NCBI RefSeq assembly: GCF_900128895.1
Contig: NZ_FSQW01000002.1
Location: 62,001 to 126,000, forward strand
DNA from: Parasphingorhabdus marina DSM 22363
Lineage (GTDB): Bacteria > Pseudomonadota > Alphaproteobacteria > Sphingomonadales > Sphingomonadaceae
Reading direction: 5' to 3'
DNA length: 64,000 nt
Shown here: piece by piece, positions 25,648-36,609 of the stretch
How positions within the stretch are numbered: position 1 is the first letter of the stretch
Layout of the letters: each line of letters begins with the position of its first letter
Position numbers and translations under genes: made by a program
Notes under the pieces: model-generated
Seen by the model: the letters and a program-made list of their open reading frames with translations, nothing else
What the model was told of the DNA's origin: nothing
Databases searched by the model: none

Positions 25648-28227
25648 TCAGACGGTTTCCAGTGCCCGGAAACAACTTTTCAGCTCGTTTGCAATTTCCG
25701 CGCGGATTCCGTTCGCCGTAGGAATGGCCCCGACAGCAGTGAATGACGTGTGGATCTGGCCGGGTGCCACAATGCCTCGCGCCGGTGTTCCTGCCGCCGC
25801 CAGCGCCTCGGCATAGGCCATGCCCTGATCGCGCAGGGGATCAAATTCCCCGGTCACAATGAACGCAGGAGGCAGGCCGGCGAGGCTGTCCGCGAGCAGG
25901 GGGGAGGCCCGGGGGTCGCTACGCTCGGACGGGTCGGCATAGTGATCCCAGAACCAGTCCATCAGCGCTTTGGTCAAAACAAAACCTTCGGCATTTTCTG
26001 TCATCGAAGGACTGTCATCCGTGCCATCAACCACGGGCGTGATCAGGATCTGACCCCGGATCGCGGGGCCCCCGGCGTCGCGGGCCAGCTGACTGACGAC
26101 GGCGGCGATATTGCCGCCGGCGCTCCAGCCACAAACGGCCAGTTCTCCCGGAATACCGCCCAGGCTTTCGGCATTGTCAGCCACCCATTGCAGGGCGGCA
26201 AAACCGTCATCCGCCGCCGCCGGGAACCGGTCCTCCGGTCCGTGCCGATAGTTGGCAGATATGATGATGCTATCCGAATTGACGCACAGATCGCGGCAGA
26301 AGGCGTCATCGGACGCATGATCGCCCAATACCCAGCCACCGCCATGAAAATAAACGGCAACCGGATGCGGACCGGCCGTGTCGGGGCGGTACAGGCGATA
26401 ATCCAGTTCGCTTGCTGCACCCGGGAACTTCCCGTCAGCCACTTCGCCAACCGCTGGCCCTGGCGGGTTGGCGGCATTCATCGCGACAGAAACTTCGCGG
26501 GCGTCTTGCGCGGACAGGGTTTCAAAGGGTGGCAGTTCCATTTCTGCCAGCGCTTCAAGCAGGGCGACAACATCCGGTTGTTGCCGCCGGACCAGGCCGT
26601 CGTTGCACTGCGAGCCTTCGCTGCCATCAAACCGGAAACCGAGATAGTCGTCTGCCGCGACATCATCGCAGGCCCGGCGATAGGCCGCCGCGCCTCCGAG
26701 ATAGGGCAGGCACACGCGGGGCTTGCCTGGAACATTGGCCCCCATGTACCAGGATTTGGCCTTGGGAAAGAGAGTCATGTCGGCGGTTGCCGTGACATAG
26801 TCGACCCAGCCATTTTCCGCCGTTGCCGTGGGTTCGATAACGGACAGATTATTGTCGGCCATATAGCCCAGGCAATCTGCAATCCATTCGACATGCTGCT
26901 CGATTGACAGGACCATGTTGGTCATCACGGACGGACTGCCCGGACCGGTAATCATGAAGAAATTGGGAAAGCCCTCAACTGTGAGGCCCAGATAATTGAG
27001 CGGGCCATGCTCCCATTTTTTGCGGAGGCTCTGGCCATCCCGGCCCCGGATATCCACAGCCATCAGTGCCCCGGTCATGGCATCAAATCCGGTCGCGAAG
27101 ACAATCGCGTCGAAATCAAATTCCTTGTCCTGTGTAGCGATACCGCTTTCCGTGATCGTCCGGATCGGGTTCTTCCTGATATCAACGAGGTCGACATTGG
27201 ATTTGTTGAACGTCTCGTAATAATTGGTGTCGAGGCAGGCACGTTTCGTGCAGATCGGGAACTCCGTCGGCGTCAGTATTTCGGCGAGCTCCGGATCCTC
27301 GATCTTGCTCCGCACCTTGCTGCGGACAAATTCCGCCAGTGTTTCGTTGGCTTCCTCGTTGAGCAGGATATCGGCAAATTCGGATCCGAGATGCGGAATG
27401 GCACCCTTGGCCCAGAGCTCTTCATACCGCTCCTGCCGCTCTTCTTCCGAAACCGTCAGCGCAAAGTCCATGGCCTCCTTGCCGGGCACGCCCACACGGG
27501 TCTTGCGCGCTTCGGCGCGATAGTCCTGATAATGTTCGGTGACGGCGAGCTTTTCCGGCGCAATCGGACCGTTTCCGGCGGGAATGGAATAATTGGCGGT
27601 CCGCTGGAACACCGTTGTGTTTTCGGCCTGCTCCGCAATCAGCGGGATCGACTGGATACCGGAAGATCCGGTGCCGATGACGCCGACCGTCTTGCCGGTA
27701 AAATTCACGCCTTCATGCGGCCAGCTGTGCGTGCGATAAATCTCCCCCGAGAAATTCTCCACGCCGTCAATGTCGATATCCTTGGGCTCGGAAAGGCATC
27801 CGGTGGCCATGATGAAGAACCGGGCGGTGACGGTTTCGCCCTGGTCGGTGGTCACTGTCCAGAGGGCATCGTCTTCGTCCCAGACCGCTTTCTCCACTCG
27901 CGTGGCAAAGGTGATGTCTTTCCGCAAGTCGAAGCGGTCCGCAACATGCTGAGCGTAGCTCAGGATTTCCGGCTGGGTGGCATATTTTTCTGTCCATTGC
28001 CATTCCTGCTCCAGCTCCGGATCAAAGCTGAAGGAATAGTCGATGCTTTCGATGTCGCAGCGGGCGCCGGGATACCGGTTCCAGTACCAGGTGCCGCCGA
28101 CATCATCTCCGGCTTCAAAGGCGCGCGGGGTCAAGCCCATTTCCCTAAACTTGTGCAGCAGATAGAGCCCGGCAAAGCCGGCGCCTGCAACGACAACATC
28201 CAGGTTTTTCTTGGGCATTTCAGTCAT
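25648..28227 (-). CDS. Baeyer-Villiger monooxygenase fused to an alpha/beta-hydrolase
   Basis: An 859-residue two-enzyme protein. Residues 5-535 are a class B flavoprotein monooxygenase similar to phenylacetone/cyclohexanone monooxygenases: FAD loop GAGFAG (15-20), the extended fingerprint [11 protein letters not shown] (44-54), NADPH loop GTGSSG (185-190) and the TKRA motif with Arg329, the position of the catalytic Arg. The short fingerprint reads [11 protein letters not shown] (159-169), with Arg166 where His is normal. Residues about 605-855 are an HSL-type esterase: HGGGW (629-633), nucleophile Ser702 in GWSAG, Asp796 in GEFDPLRD and His826 in GQIHTSF. The ketone-to-ester product of the first half could be hydrolysed by the second. 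The start at 28227 (MTEMPKKN) has GGAG at good spacing. Confidence 0.93.
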   Translation of the reverse strand: MTEMPKKNLDVVVAGAGFAGLYLLHKFREMGLTPRAFEAGDDVGGTWYWNRYPGARCDIESIDYSFSFDPELEQEWQWTEKYATQPEILSYAQHVADRFDLRKDITFATRVEKAVWDEDDALWTVTTDQGETVTARFFIMATGCLSEPKDIDIDGVENFSGEIYRTHSWPHEGVNFTGKTVGVIGTGSSGIQSIPLIAEQAENTTVFQRTANYSIPAGNGPIAPEKLAVTEHYQDYRAEARKTRVGVPGKEAMDFALTVSEEERQERYEELWAKGAIPHLGSEFADILLNEEANETLAEFVRSKVRSKIEDPELAEILTPTEFPICTKRACLDTNYYETFNKSNVDLVDIRKNPIRTITESGIATQDKEFDFDAIVFATGFDAMTGALMAVDIRGRDGQSLRKKWEHGPLNYLGLTVEGFPNFFMITGPGSPSVMTNMVLSIEQHVEWIADCLGYMADNNLSVIEPTATAENGWVDYVTATADMTLFPKAKSWYMGANVPGKPRVCLPYLGGAAAYRRACDDVAADDYLGFRFDGSEGSQCNDGLVRRQQPDVVALLEALAEMELPPFETLSAQDAREVSVAMNAANPPGPAVGEVADGKFPGAASELDYRLYRPDTAGPHPVAVYFHGGGWVLGDHASDDAFCRDLCVNSDSIIISANYRHGPEDRFPAAADDGFAALQWVADNAESLGGIPGELAVCGWSAGGNIAAVVSQLARDAGGPAIRGQILITPVVDGTDDSPSMTENAEGFVLTKALMDWFWDHYADPSERSDPRASPLLADSLAGLPPAFIVTGEFDPLRDQGMAYAEALAAAGTPARGIVAPGQIHTSFTAVGAIPTANGIRAEIANELKSCFRALETV

Positions 28228-28399
28228 TCTCCGCTCCATCTTGCGACTCTGTGGCCGTGTTTGTTCAAAAGCTAGCACAAGGCCTGACCAGACCATAACT
28301 CTTAACTGTGGGAGGGTTGCCTGCGAACCATTGTCGCTGTCTATCACTCCGGGTCGGCAGATTCTTCATGACAAGGCGCGGCGAAATCCCTACCATGGT

Positions 28400-31832
<3,433 letters not shown>

Positions 31833-31943
31833 TCGGTGGGAGAGGAAAGAGCCGAGGGCGGGTAAGTACAGGGCCGCCACCTACTCCCAATCTGGTGCTC
31901 TCATCACTACCCTGCTAAACATCCCGCCAAAGGGAGATACATC

Positions 31944-32450
31944 ATGGCACGACTGCTCGACAAAAGCGCGCTGGCAAAAGCACTCATAACCGCACCGGCA
32001 GCAATGCTTGCGCTGTCCGCGCCCGCCGCCGCGGAACCGAAACAGACCGTCATGCCGGAAAAACCGGAGAACCGGGTCTTTTTCGATCAGTTCGGCTTTT
32101 CCGAAGCCACCATCCACAATGGCACGGTCTATCTGTCGGGAATCATTGTCGGCCCGCCGCGGGAAGGCATGACCGAAGAGCAGGCCTATGACCGGGTCTT
32201 CGCCCATATCGGCAAGATCCTCGAACGCGCCGGATCGAGCTGGGACGACGTCATCGACATGACCACCTATCATGTCGATATCGAGCAATCGATGCCGGTG
32301 CTGTCGGCGGTCAAGAACCGCTATGTGAAAGCGCCATTTCCGGCCTGGACCGCGATCGACATAGACCGGCTCTTTTCCCCGGACGGGCTCGTCGAAATCA
32401 AGATCACCGCGCGCGTGTCGCCGAAGGGGGAGGGGCTGCCAGCGGAGTGA
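31944..32450 (+). CDS. Exported RidA-family protein lacking the catalytic arginine
   Basis: A 168-residue protein with a signal peptide (residues 1-30, ending SAPAAA) followed by a YjgF/RidA fold: TVYLSGIIVG, RVFAHIGKILERAGSSWDDV and VEIKITARV. RidA enzymes that deaminate 2-aminoacrylate carry an Arg in the FPAR segment; here the segment reads FPAWTAIDI, with Trp135 at that place. Together with predicted export, this argues against the classical cytoplasmic imine deaminase role. Members of other Rid subgroups lack the Arg and have unknown substrates. AGGGAG precedes the ATG. The stop overlaps the GTG start of the DUF2199 gene. Confidence 0.85.
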   Translation: MARLLDKSALAKALITAPAAMLALSAPAAAEPKQTVMPEKPENRVFFDQFGFSEATIHNGTVYLSGIIVGPPREGMTEEQAYDRVFAHIGKILERAGSSWDDVIDMTTYHVDIEQSMPVLSAVKNRYVKAPFPAWTAIDIDRLFSPDGLVEIKITARVSPKGEGLPAE

Positions 32451-33022
32451 GACTTCCCAGGTTCTTTCGCCGTGGTCCGCCGGTGCTGGAGTTACTGAAT
32501 GGTGGGTCATGGAAGTGTGCGCAATGCGACGTCGAGCACCATGGCATGTTTGACCTTGCTGCAGACCGGCCAGCGCAGTGCGGCGAGGATATCCCGATTG
32601 AGCCGAACTCGGCCATTCGGTTCGACGGCGATTTTCTTTCGGATGATTTCTGTATCCTCGCGGGAGAGGATTTCTTCGTACGGGGTGTGCTGGAAATACC
32701 GGTGCACGGCGCTGCTGAAAAATTTGGCTTTGGCAGCTGGTCGACATTGTCACGCAAGAATTTCGACATTTACGTGGCGGGTTTTGACGACGGCGGCCAT
32801 TATGCAGATGATGGCCCGTGGTTTGGCTGGTTCTCCACCTGGATCAAGGGCTATGTCGATCAAGTCCCCTTCGAGTGCTGGGTTTATCCTCAGCCGGACC
32901 GGCAGCGGCCGACTTTTGTAATCGACAATGATGCCCATCCGCTGGCTATGGCACAGGAGGATGGAATTAGCGCTGAGAAGCTGCTGGAGATCTATGCATC
33001 ATATGGACATGAGGTGAGTTAG
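32447..33022 (+). CDS. DUF2199 domain protein
   Basis: A 191-residue cytoplasmic protein of the DUF2199 family, function unknown. Diagnostic elements are an N-terminal CAQCDVEHHGM (about 24-34, a possible metal-binding CxxC-H), then FFVRGVLEIPVHG (about 77-89), FGFGSWSTLSRKNFD and, near the end, DNDAHPLAMAQEDGIS. It starts with GTG inside the stop of the upstream gene (GTGA overlap). Such proteins are scattered across bacteria, often near toxin-immunity or accessory loci, but no partner toxin is visible here. Confidence 0.82.
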   Translation: MRLPRFFRRGPPVLELLNGGSWKCAQCDVEHHGMFDLAADRPAQCGEDIPIEPNSAIRFDGDFLSDDFCILAGEDFFVRGVLEIPVHGAAEKFGFGSWSTLSRKNFDIYVAGFDDGGHYADDGPWFGWFSTWIKGYVDQVPFECWVYPQPDRQRPTFVIDNDAHPLAMAQEDGISAEKLLEIYASYGHEVS

Positions 33023-33048
33023 CTGGGAATTACCAAAGGAGAAGCACC

Positions 33049-33273
33049 ATGCAGGAACCCTATGAAGATGCGCTCGCCGCCGCCCGGGCGGAACTGGAAA
33101 AGGCGCGGGCCTTGTTGCAGCAGGACATTTCCGAATATCCCCATCCGATTTCGGGCTGCGATTATCAATATGTCCGCCTGATCAGCGACCGGACGCGGAT
33201 TGCCAACTGCCTGCACGCGCTCGACAACCAGCCTTTCGTGGCAACCCCGCGGGTGCTGGAGCCGGCTGGGTAG
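33049..33273 (+). CDS. Hypothetical protein (74 aa)
   Basis: A small soluble protein with a strong ribosome site (AGGAGAAGCACC) directly before the ATG. The first 27 residues form an amphipathic helix (AAARAELEKARALLQQ), followed by DYQYVRLISDRTRIANCLHAL, also helical. No family recognised. The nearby position after DUF2199 on the same strand suggests shared transcription. It may be an interaction or regulatory protein, which is speculation. Confidence 0.65.
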   Translation: MQEPYEDALAAARAELEKARALLQQDISEYPHPISGCDYQYVRLISDRTRIANCLHALDNQPFVATPRVLEPAG

Positions 33274-33391
33274 CGCCGGGAGCACCCTCTCCGCCTGGGC
33301 GGTCCTGTCCTCAAAACCGACGGGTGGACGGACGGACGCCCTCTGACTAGGGTTGCCCCGGGTCGTCTTTCCTTTTTGGGAGCATTGACCC

Positions 33392-33991
33392 ATGTCCGAT
33401 CCAGATCAGCCGCCGGAAATCACCATCGCCGCACCGGATCAGCGCCAGCGGTTCATGCACACAATCATCCTCGGTTTTGCGACCGATCCGCTGGTCCGCT
33501 TTTCGACGCCCGGTGCGGATGTCTATCTCGAGGGCTTTGCAGAATTCATGACGCTGTTCGGTGGTCGCGCCTTCGATCATGAGGGCGCCTGGATCGCCAA
33601 TGACGGGCAGGCGGTGGCGCTGTGGCTGCCGCCGGGCGTCGAGCCCGACGGCGACGCGATGATGGAGCTGCTCCCCGGCCTCGTGCCCGAGGAAAATCAG
33701 GACGACATGTTCGGGGTGTTCGAGGGCATGGACAGCTATCACCCGCATGAGGAACACTGGTATCTGCCGCTGATCGCCGCGGATCCCGCCTATCTCGGTC
33801 GCGGTCTCGGCGGCGCGCTGATGAAATATGCCTGCGCCCGGATCGATCAGGACGGCAAGCCGGCCTATCTGGAAAGCTCCAACCCGCGCAATATTTCGCT
33901 CTACGAACGCCACGGGTTCGAGGTGATGGGCGAGATCCGGTCGGGCAAGGCCCCCGTGGTGACACCCATGTACCGCGCCGCCCGGGGCTGA
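33392..33991 (+). CDS. GNAT family N-acetyltransferase
   Basis: A 199-residue acetyltransferase. The acetyl-CoA loop is YLGRGLGGALMKYAC (about 132-146), preceded by WYLPLIAADP and followed by YLESSNPRNISLYERHGFE, the standard GNAT C-terminal block. The N-terminal half (FMHTIILGFATDPLVRF, AVALWLPPG) matches the uncharacterised GNAT group that also contains the 23132-23776 protein of this window, so the two are probably distant paralogues. Target unknown. GGGAGC precedes the ATG. Confidence 0.88.
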   Translation: MSDPDQPPEITIAAPDQRQRFMHTIILGFATDPLVRFSTPGADVYLEGFAEFMTLFGGRAFDHEGAWIANDGQAVALWLPPGVEPDGDAMMELLPGLVPEENQDDMFGVFEGMDSYHPHEEHWYLPLIAADPAYLGRGLGGALMKYACARIDQDGKPAYLESSNPRNISLYERHGFEVMGEIRSGKAPVVTPMYRAARG

Positions 33992-34032
33992 TAGAAGGGT
34001 ACGGGACAACCGGACCGGGAAGGAAAACAGCC

Positions 34033-34110
34033 ATGATGACAGCAACAGAAAGGAAGACCTGTCGGGCGCTCTTTGTGGCGACGCCAAAGGTGCTGGAGGA
34101 AGCCAGATGA
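34033..34110 (+). pseudogene. Truncated copy of the thioesterase gene start (25-codon remnant ORF)
   Basis: This frame encodes MMTATERKTCRALFVATP followed by KVLEEAR and stops inside the start codon of the next gene (ATGA overlap). The DNA from CAGCCATGA onward matches the start of the thioesterase gene at 34607 at about 39 of 51 positions by eye, including the shared purine-rich ribosome site. It is therefore most likely a decayed partial duplication. Because it keeps a start, a ribosome site and a coupled stop, it could also act as a short upstream ORF setting translation of the gene at 34107. Confidence 0.6.
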
Positions 34111-34523
34111 AGGACATGCGCAGACTTTCGCTGACATGCGCTGCCCTGGCGGTGCCGCTGTCCCCGATCCCGGCAGCAACGGCGAAAGGGGAGATGGTGT
34201 TGCCCGACTATAGCCATGTCACGTCCGCCGCGGCGGCCCGCGCCCTCGCTGCGGAAGGAAAGCTCGTAAAGATCCTGCTGTTTCCCGCCGAATTTGGCGG
34301 CGAGGATAGGCCCGGCAATGTCGTTTATGTCCCGCCTGACGCCGCCAGGGCGAAGGATCTGTCAACCGGCACGCTGATCAGGTATTTTGAGGAAGGCCTG
34401 ATCGACAATCTGACCGTCGATGCGGAGTATAAGGGGGACAGCTTTATTCCCAGCCGCATTCTGATGAAAGCGACGCACAGCAGCAAGGACGGCACGTTCA
34501 ATCCGACCATCAGCATCTGGTGA
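34107..34523 (+). CDS. Hypothetical exported protein (138 aa)
   Basis: A small protein with a signal peptide (basic start, hydrophobic LTCAALAVPLSPI, likely cleavage after ATA near 25). The mature part begins KGEMVLPDYSHV and contains no cysteine, so no disulfide or lipid anchor is expected. FNPTISIW closes the protein. I do not recognise a family. The start overlaps the stop of the truncated thioesterase ORF. An in-frame ATG at codon 4 (MRRLSL) is an equally good start. Confidence 0.65.
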   Translation: MKDMRRLSLTCAALAVPLSPIPAATAKGEMVLPDYSHVTSAAAARALAAEGKLVKILLFPAEFGGEDRPGNVVYVPPDAARAKDLSTGTLIRYFEEGLIDNLTVDAEYKGDSFIPSRILMKATHSSKDGTFNPTISIW

Positions 34524-34606
34524 GCAGGACCGCCTGACGCCGATCCTCGCCAGGCGGGCCGATCGCTGTCAGGCTCGCCGACAAATAGAGGGGGAGACAG
34601 GCAGCC

Positions 34607-35050
34607 ATGACGACAACAGCAGAGAAAAAGACCTACCGGGTGCCTTTTGTCGAACGCACGGAGATGCAGACGCTGGTGCTCGAGCGGGGCCATGCGAAGC
34701 TGCTGATGCCGCTGGGTCCCAATGCCAATCATGTCGATGTCATGTATATGGGCGCGTTCACCGTGCTGGCCGAGGCGACCGCCGCCAATCCGGGGATTTC
34801 GATACTCGATACGGCGAAATATTTTCCCATCGTCAAGGATATCGCGGTCGACTTTCACCGCATGGCCGCCAGCGATGTCACCGCCGAATACCGGCTGGAC
34901 GAGGAACAGATCGCTGCGCTGCTCGCCGATCTAGAGCGCAAGGGCAGCGCCGGCTATCTCGCCAAGATCCCGATGCACGACGCCGACGGGACGCTGGTTG
35001 CGACCGGGAAAGTGACCATCAAATTGCTGTCCCACCATTGGGACAAATAG
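34607..35050 (+). CDS. Hot-dog-fold thioesterase-like protein (DUF4442/YiiD_C type)
   Basis: A 147-residue protein with features of the hot-dog thioesterase superfamily: a long helix region HVDVMYMGAFTVLAEATAA (about 41-59) in place of the PaaI-type HGG helix, followed by beta strands IAVDFHRMAASDVTAEYRL and GTLVATGKVTIKLLS. The catalytic residue for this subgroup cannot be fixed by eye. Likely substrates are acyl-CoA or acyl-carrier-protein thioesters. A partial copy of its 5' end lies about 570 bases upstream. Fourteen bases separate it from the DUF3047 gene. Confidence 0.75.
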   Translation: MTTTAEKKTYRVPFVERTEMQTLVLERGHAKLLMPLGPNANHVDVMYMGAFTVLAEATAANPGISILDTAKYFPIVKDIAVDFHRMAASDVTAEYRLDEEQIAALLADLERKGSAGYLAKIPMHDADGTLVATGKVTIKLLSHHWDK

Positions 35051-35063
35051 GGGGACCAGAAAC

Positions 35064-36104
35064 ATGACAGCACCAGACGCCCTGCGATCACGTGGGATGT
35101 TCGCGAAATTCGGCACGTTCCTGAAATTCGCGCGCGGGCAGCGGCGCAATGCCGGGCGGATTGCAGGAGAATTGTCGCCGCTCGATCCCGGTGCGCTGGC
35201 GCTTAATGGCGGCGAGGCGGAGTGGCAGGACTGCGGCTTTGTCGCCACGAGCGGCGAAAATTTTCAGGTCGCGGTCAGCGGCCATCTCTGGCTCGCCAAA
35301 CCATTGGCGCTGGGCTTTGATGCGGATCAGGTGATCTGGCTGCGGATCGGCGGCAAGGGTCCGATCCGCAAGGTGCACGGGCCAGAGACGGTGTTCACTG
35401 CCTGGGCCGACGGAGCCGTGGAAGTCATGGCCAAGGGGCTCTCTTTCTGGACATCGGACAGCGGCGCCTACACCCCGGCCAAGCGCAAGGCCTCGGCCGG
35501 ACAGGTCGGCGTGCGGGTCGGCGCCACGACCGCCGCCGCCGACACGCATGACCTGCCGCCCGGCTGGCATCATCACTGGCAGATTGGCGAGGGCCGCGTC
35601 TATCGCGCCGCCACGGCCGAGCCGGACGCACCCGCCGACGACACCGCACTGCGCGTCGACACGCATGGCGATGTCGGCATATTATGCTGCGAGATGGAAC
35701 GCGATTTCGCCCCCGGCCTGACGCTCGGCTGGGACTGGCTGATCGAAAACCTGCCCTCCGCCGTCGCCGAGGACATGGTCTTCACCCACGACTATCTCAG
35801 CATCGCGGTCGAGTTCGATAACGGCCTCGACCTCACCTATATGTGGAGCGCCGAGCTGCCCGAAGAATTCGTGTTCCAGTGCCCGCTCGACGGCTGGTGC
35901 GACCGCGAAACCCACTGGGTCGTGCGCAGCGGGACGGACGGACTGGGCAACTGGCACAGCGAAACCCGCGACCTGTGGGCCGACTATCCCCGCGCGATCC
36001 CGGGCGAGCGGCCGAAGAAAGTGGTCAAGGTCTGGCTGATCGCCAACAGCATCTTCGCAAGGAACAGGGCGGCGGCGAATTTTCGGAGGATTTCGGTGGG
36101 GTGA
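35064..36104 (+). CDS. DUF3047-like protein
   Basis: A 346-residue soluble protein. The C-terminal half (about 205-346) fits the DUF3047 pattern: LGWDWLIENLP, then HDYLSIAVEFDNGLDLTYMW, GNWHSETRDLWADYPRAIPG and KKVVKVWLIANS. The N-terminal half (GGEAEWQDCGFVATSGENFQ, VSGHLWLAKPLALG) resembles jelly-roll carbohydrate-binding folds, but this is only an impression. No signal peptide is apparent. Function unknown. It is the last gene of the same-strand accessory run that begins with the RidA-like gene. Confidence 0.7.
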   Translation: MTAPDALRSRGMFAKFGTFLKFARGQRRNAGRIAGELSPLDPGALALNGGEAEWQDCGFVATSGENFQVAVSGHLWLAKPLALGFDADQVIWLRIGGKGPIRKVHGPETVFTAWADGAVEVMAKGLSFWTSDSGAYTPAKRKASAGQVGVRVGATTAAADTHDLPPGWHHHWQIGEGRVYRAATAEPDAPADDTALRVDTHGDVGILCCEMERDFAPGLTLGWDWLIENLPSAVAEDMVFTHDYLSIAVEFDNGLDLTYMWSAELPEEFVFQCPLDGWCDRETHWVVRSGTDGLGNWHSETRDLWADYPRAIPGERPKKVVKVWLIANSIFARNRAAANFRRISVG

Positions 36105-36120
36105 GGGGGGGGGTGCCCAG

Positions 36121-36528
36121 TTAACCGATCACCCCGGCAGCCACAGCGAGTCCGGCGGCGCCAAAGAGGATAAAGGCGGCTGAAAAAAGATAGCGCTGCC
36201 AAGTGTTGAAATCGAAAATTTGCTCTGGTTTTGCGGGATTATAGCGCAGCTCTATGAGCGTTCCGACGTCCCATCGCGCCGACTTCCCGACACTGCCTTT
36301 CGAACGGTGCGTGGCCCCGCCGACGGCATATTCGATCTCGGCAAACCAGACATTGCGGTTGCCCGAAGCGTCCGCCGCTCCCGACTTGCGCCACTCGCCA
36401 ATGTTTCCGACAACCCGCCCCCGCGTGACCGGCCAGTGACGCACAATCCAGGAAAAATGCAGCAGCGAGCCCCAGCCGATGAGGCTGAAAAGAGCGCCAA
36501 CGAAGGCTGCAAGGAGCGGCTGGTCCAT
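36121..36528 (-). CDS. DUF3592 family membrane protein
   Basis: A 135-residue protein with two membrane helices (about 5-28 and 112-134) flanking an extracytoplasmic beta-rich region that begins WPVTRGRVV and contains WFAEIEYAVGGATH and ELRYNPAKPEQI, the DUF3592 pattern. Function unknown. The start is chosen as MDQPLLAAF at 36526-36528; a longer form from 36606 would add 26 residues of proline-rich sequence. No good Shine-Dalgarno is seen for either. It converges on the DUF3047 gene. Confidence 0.72.
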   Translation of the reverse strand: MDQPLLAAFVGALFSLIGWGSLLHFSWIVRHWPVTRGRVVGNIGEWRKSGAADASGNRNVWFAEIEYAVGGATHRSKGSVGKSARWDVGTLIELRYNPAKPEQIFDFNTWQRYLFSAAFILFGAAGLAVAAGVIG

Positions 36529-36609
36529 GCGGGGAGGGTAGCGGGGATTGGTTTGTGGGGGGTTAATTGTTGGAGGAAGTATTCTGTGATCTTGATAATA
36601 GATCAAGTT

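Noticed and set aside
27007-28275. Plus-strand frame opposite the monooxygenase half of the fusion gene
   Set aside because: It covers a strongly conserved monooxygenase on the other strand, and its product looks like no protein family.
36591-36607. Short inverted repeat CTTGAT/ATCAAG just after the orphan gene stop
   Set aside because: Six AT-rich pairs with no T tract on the minus strand; insufficient for a terminator call.
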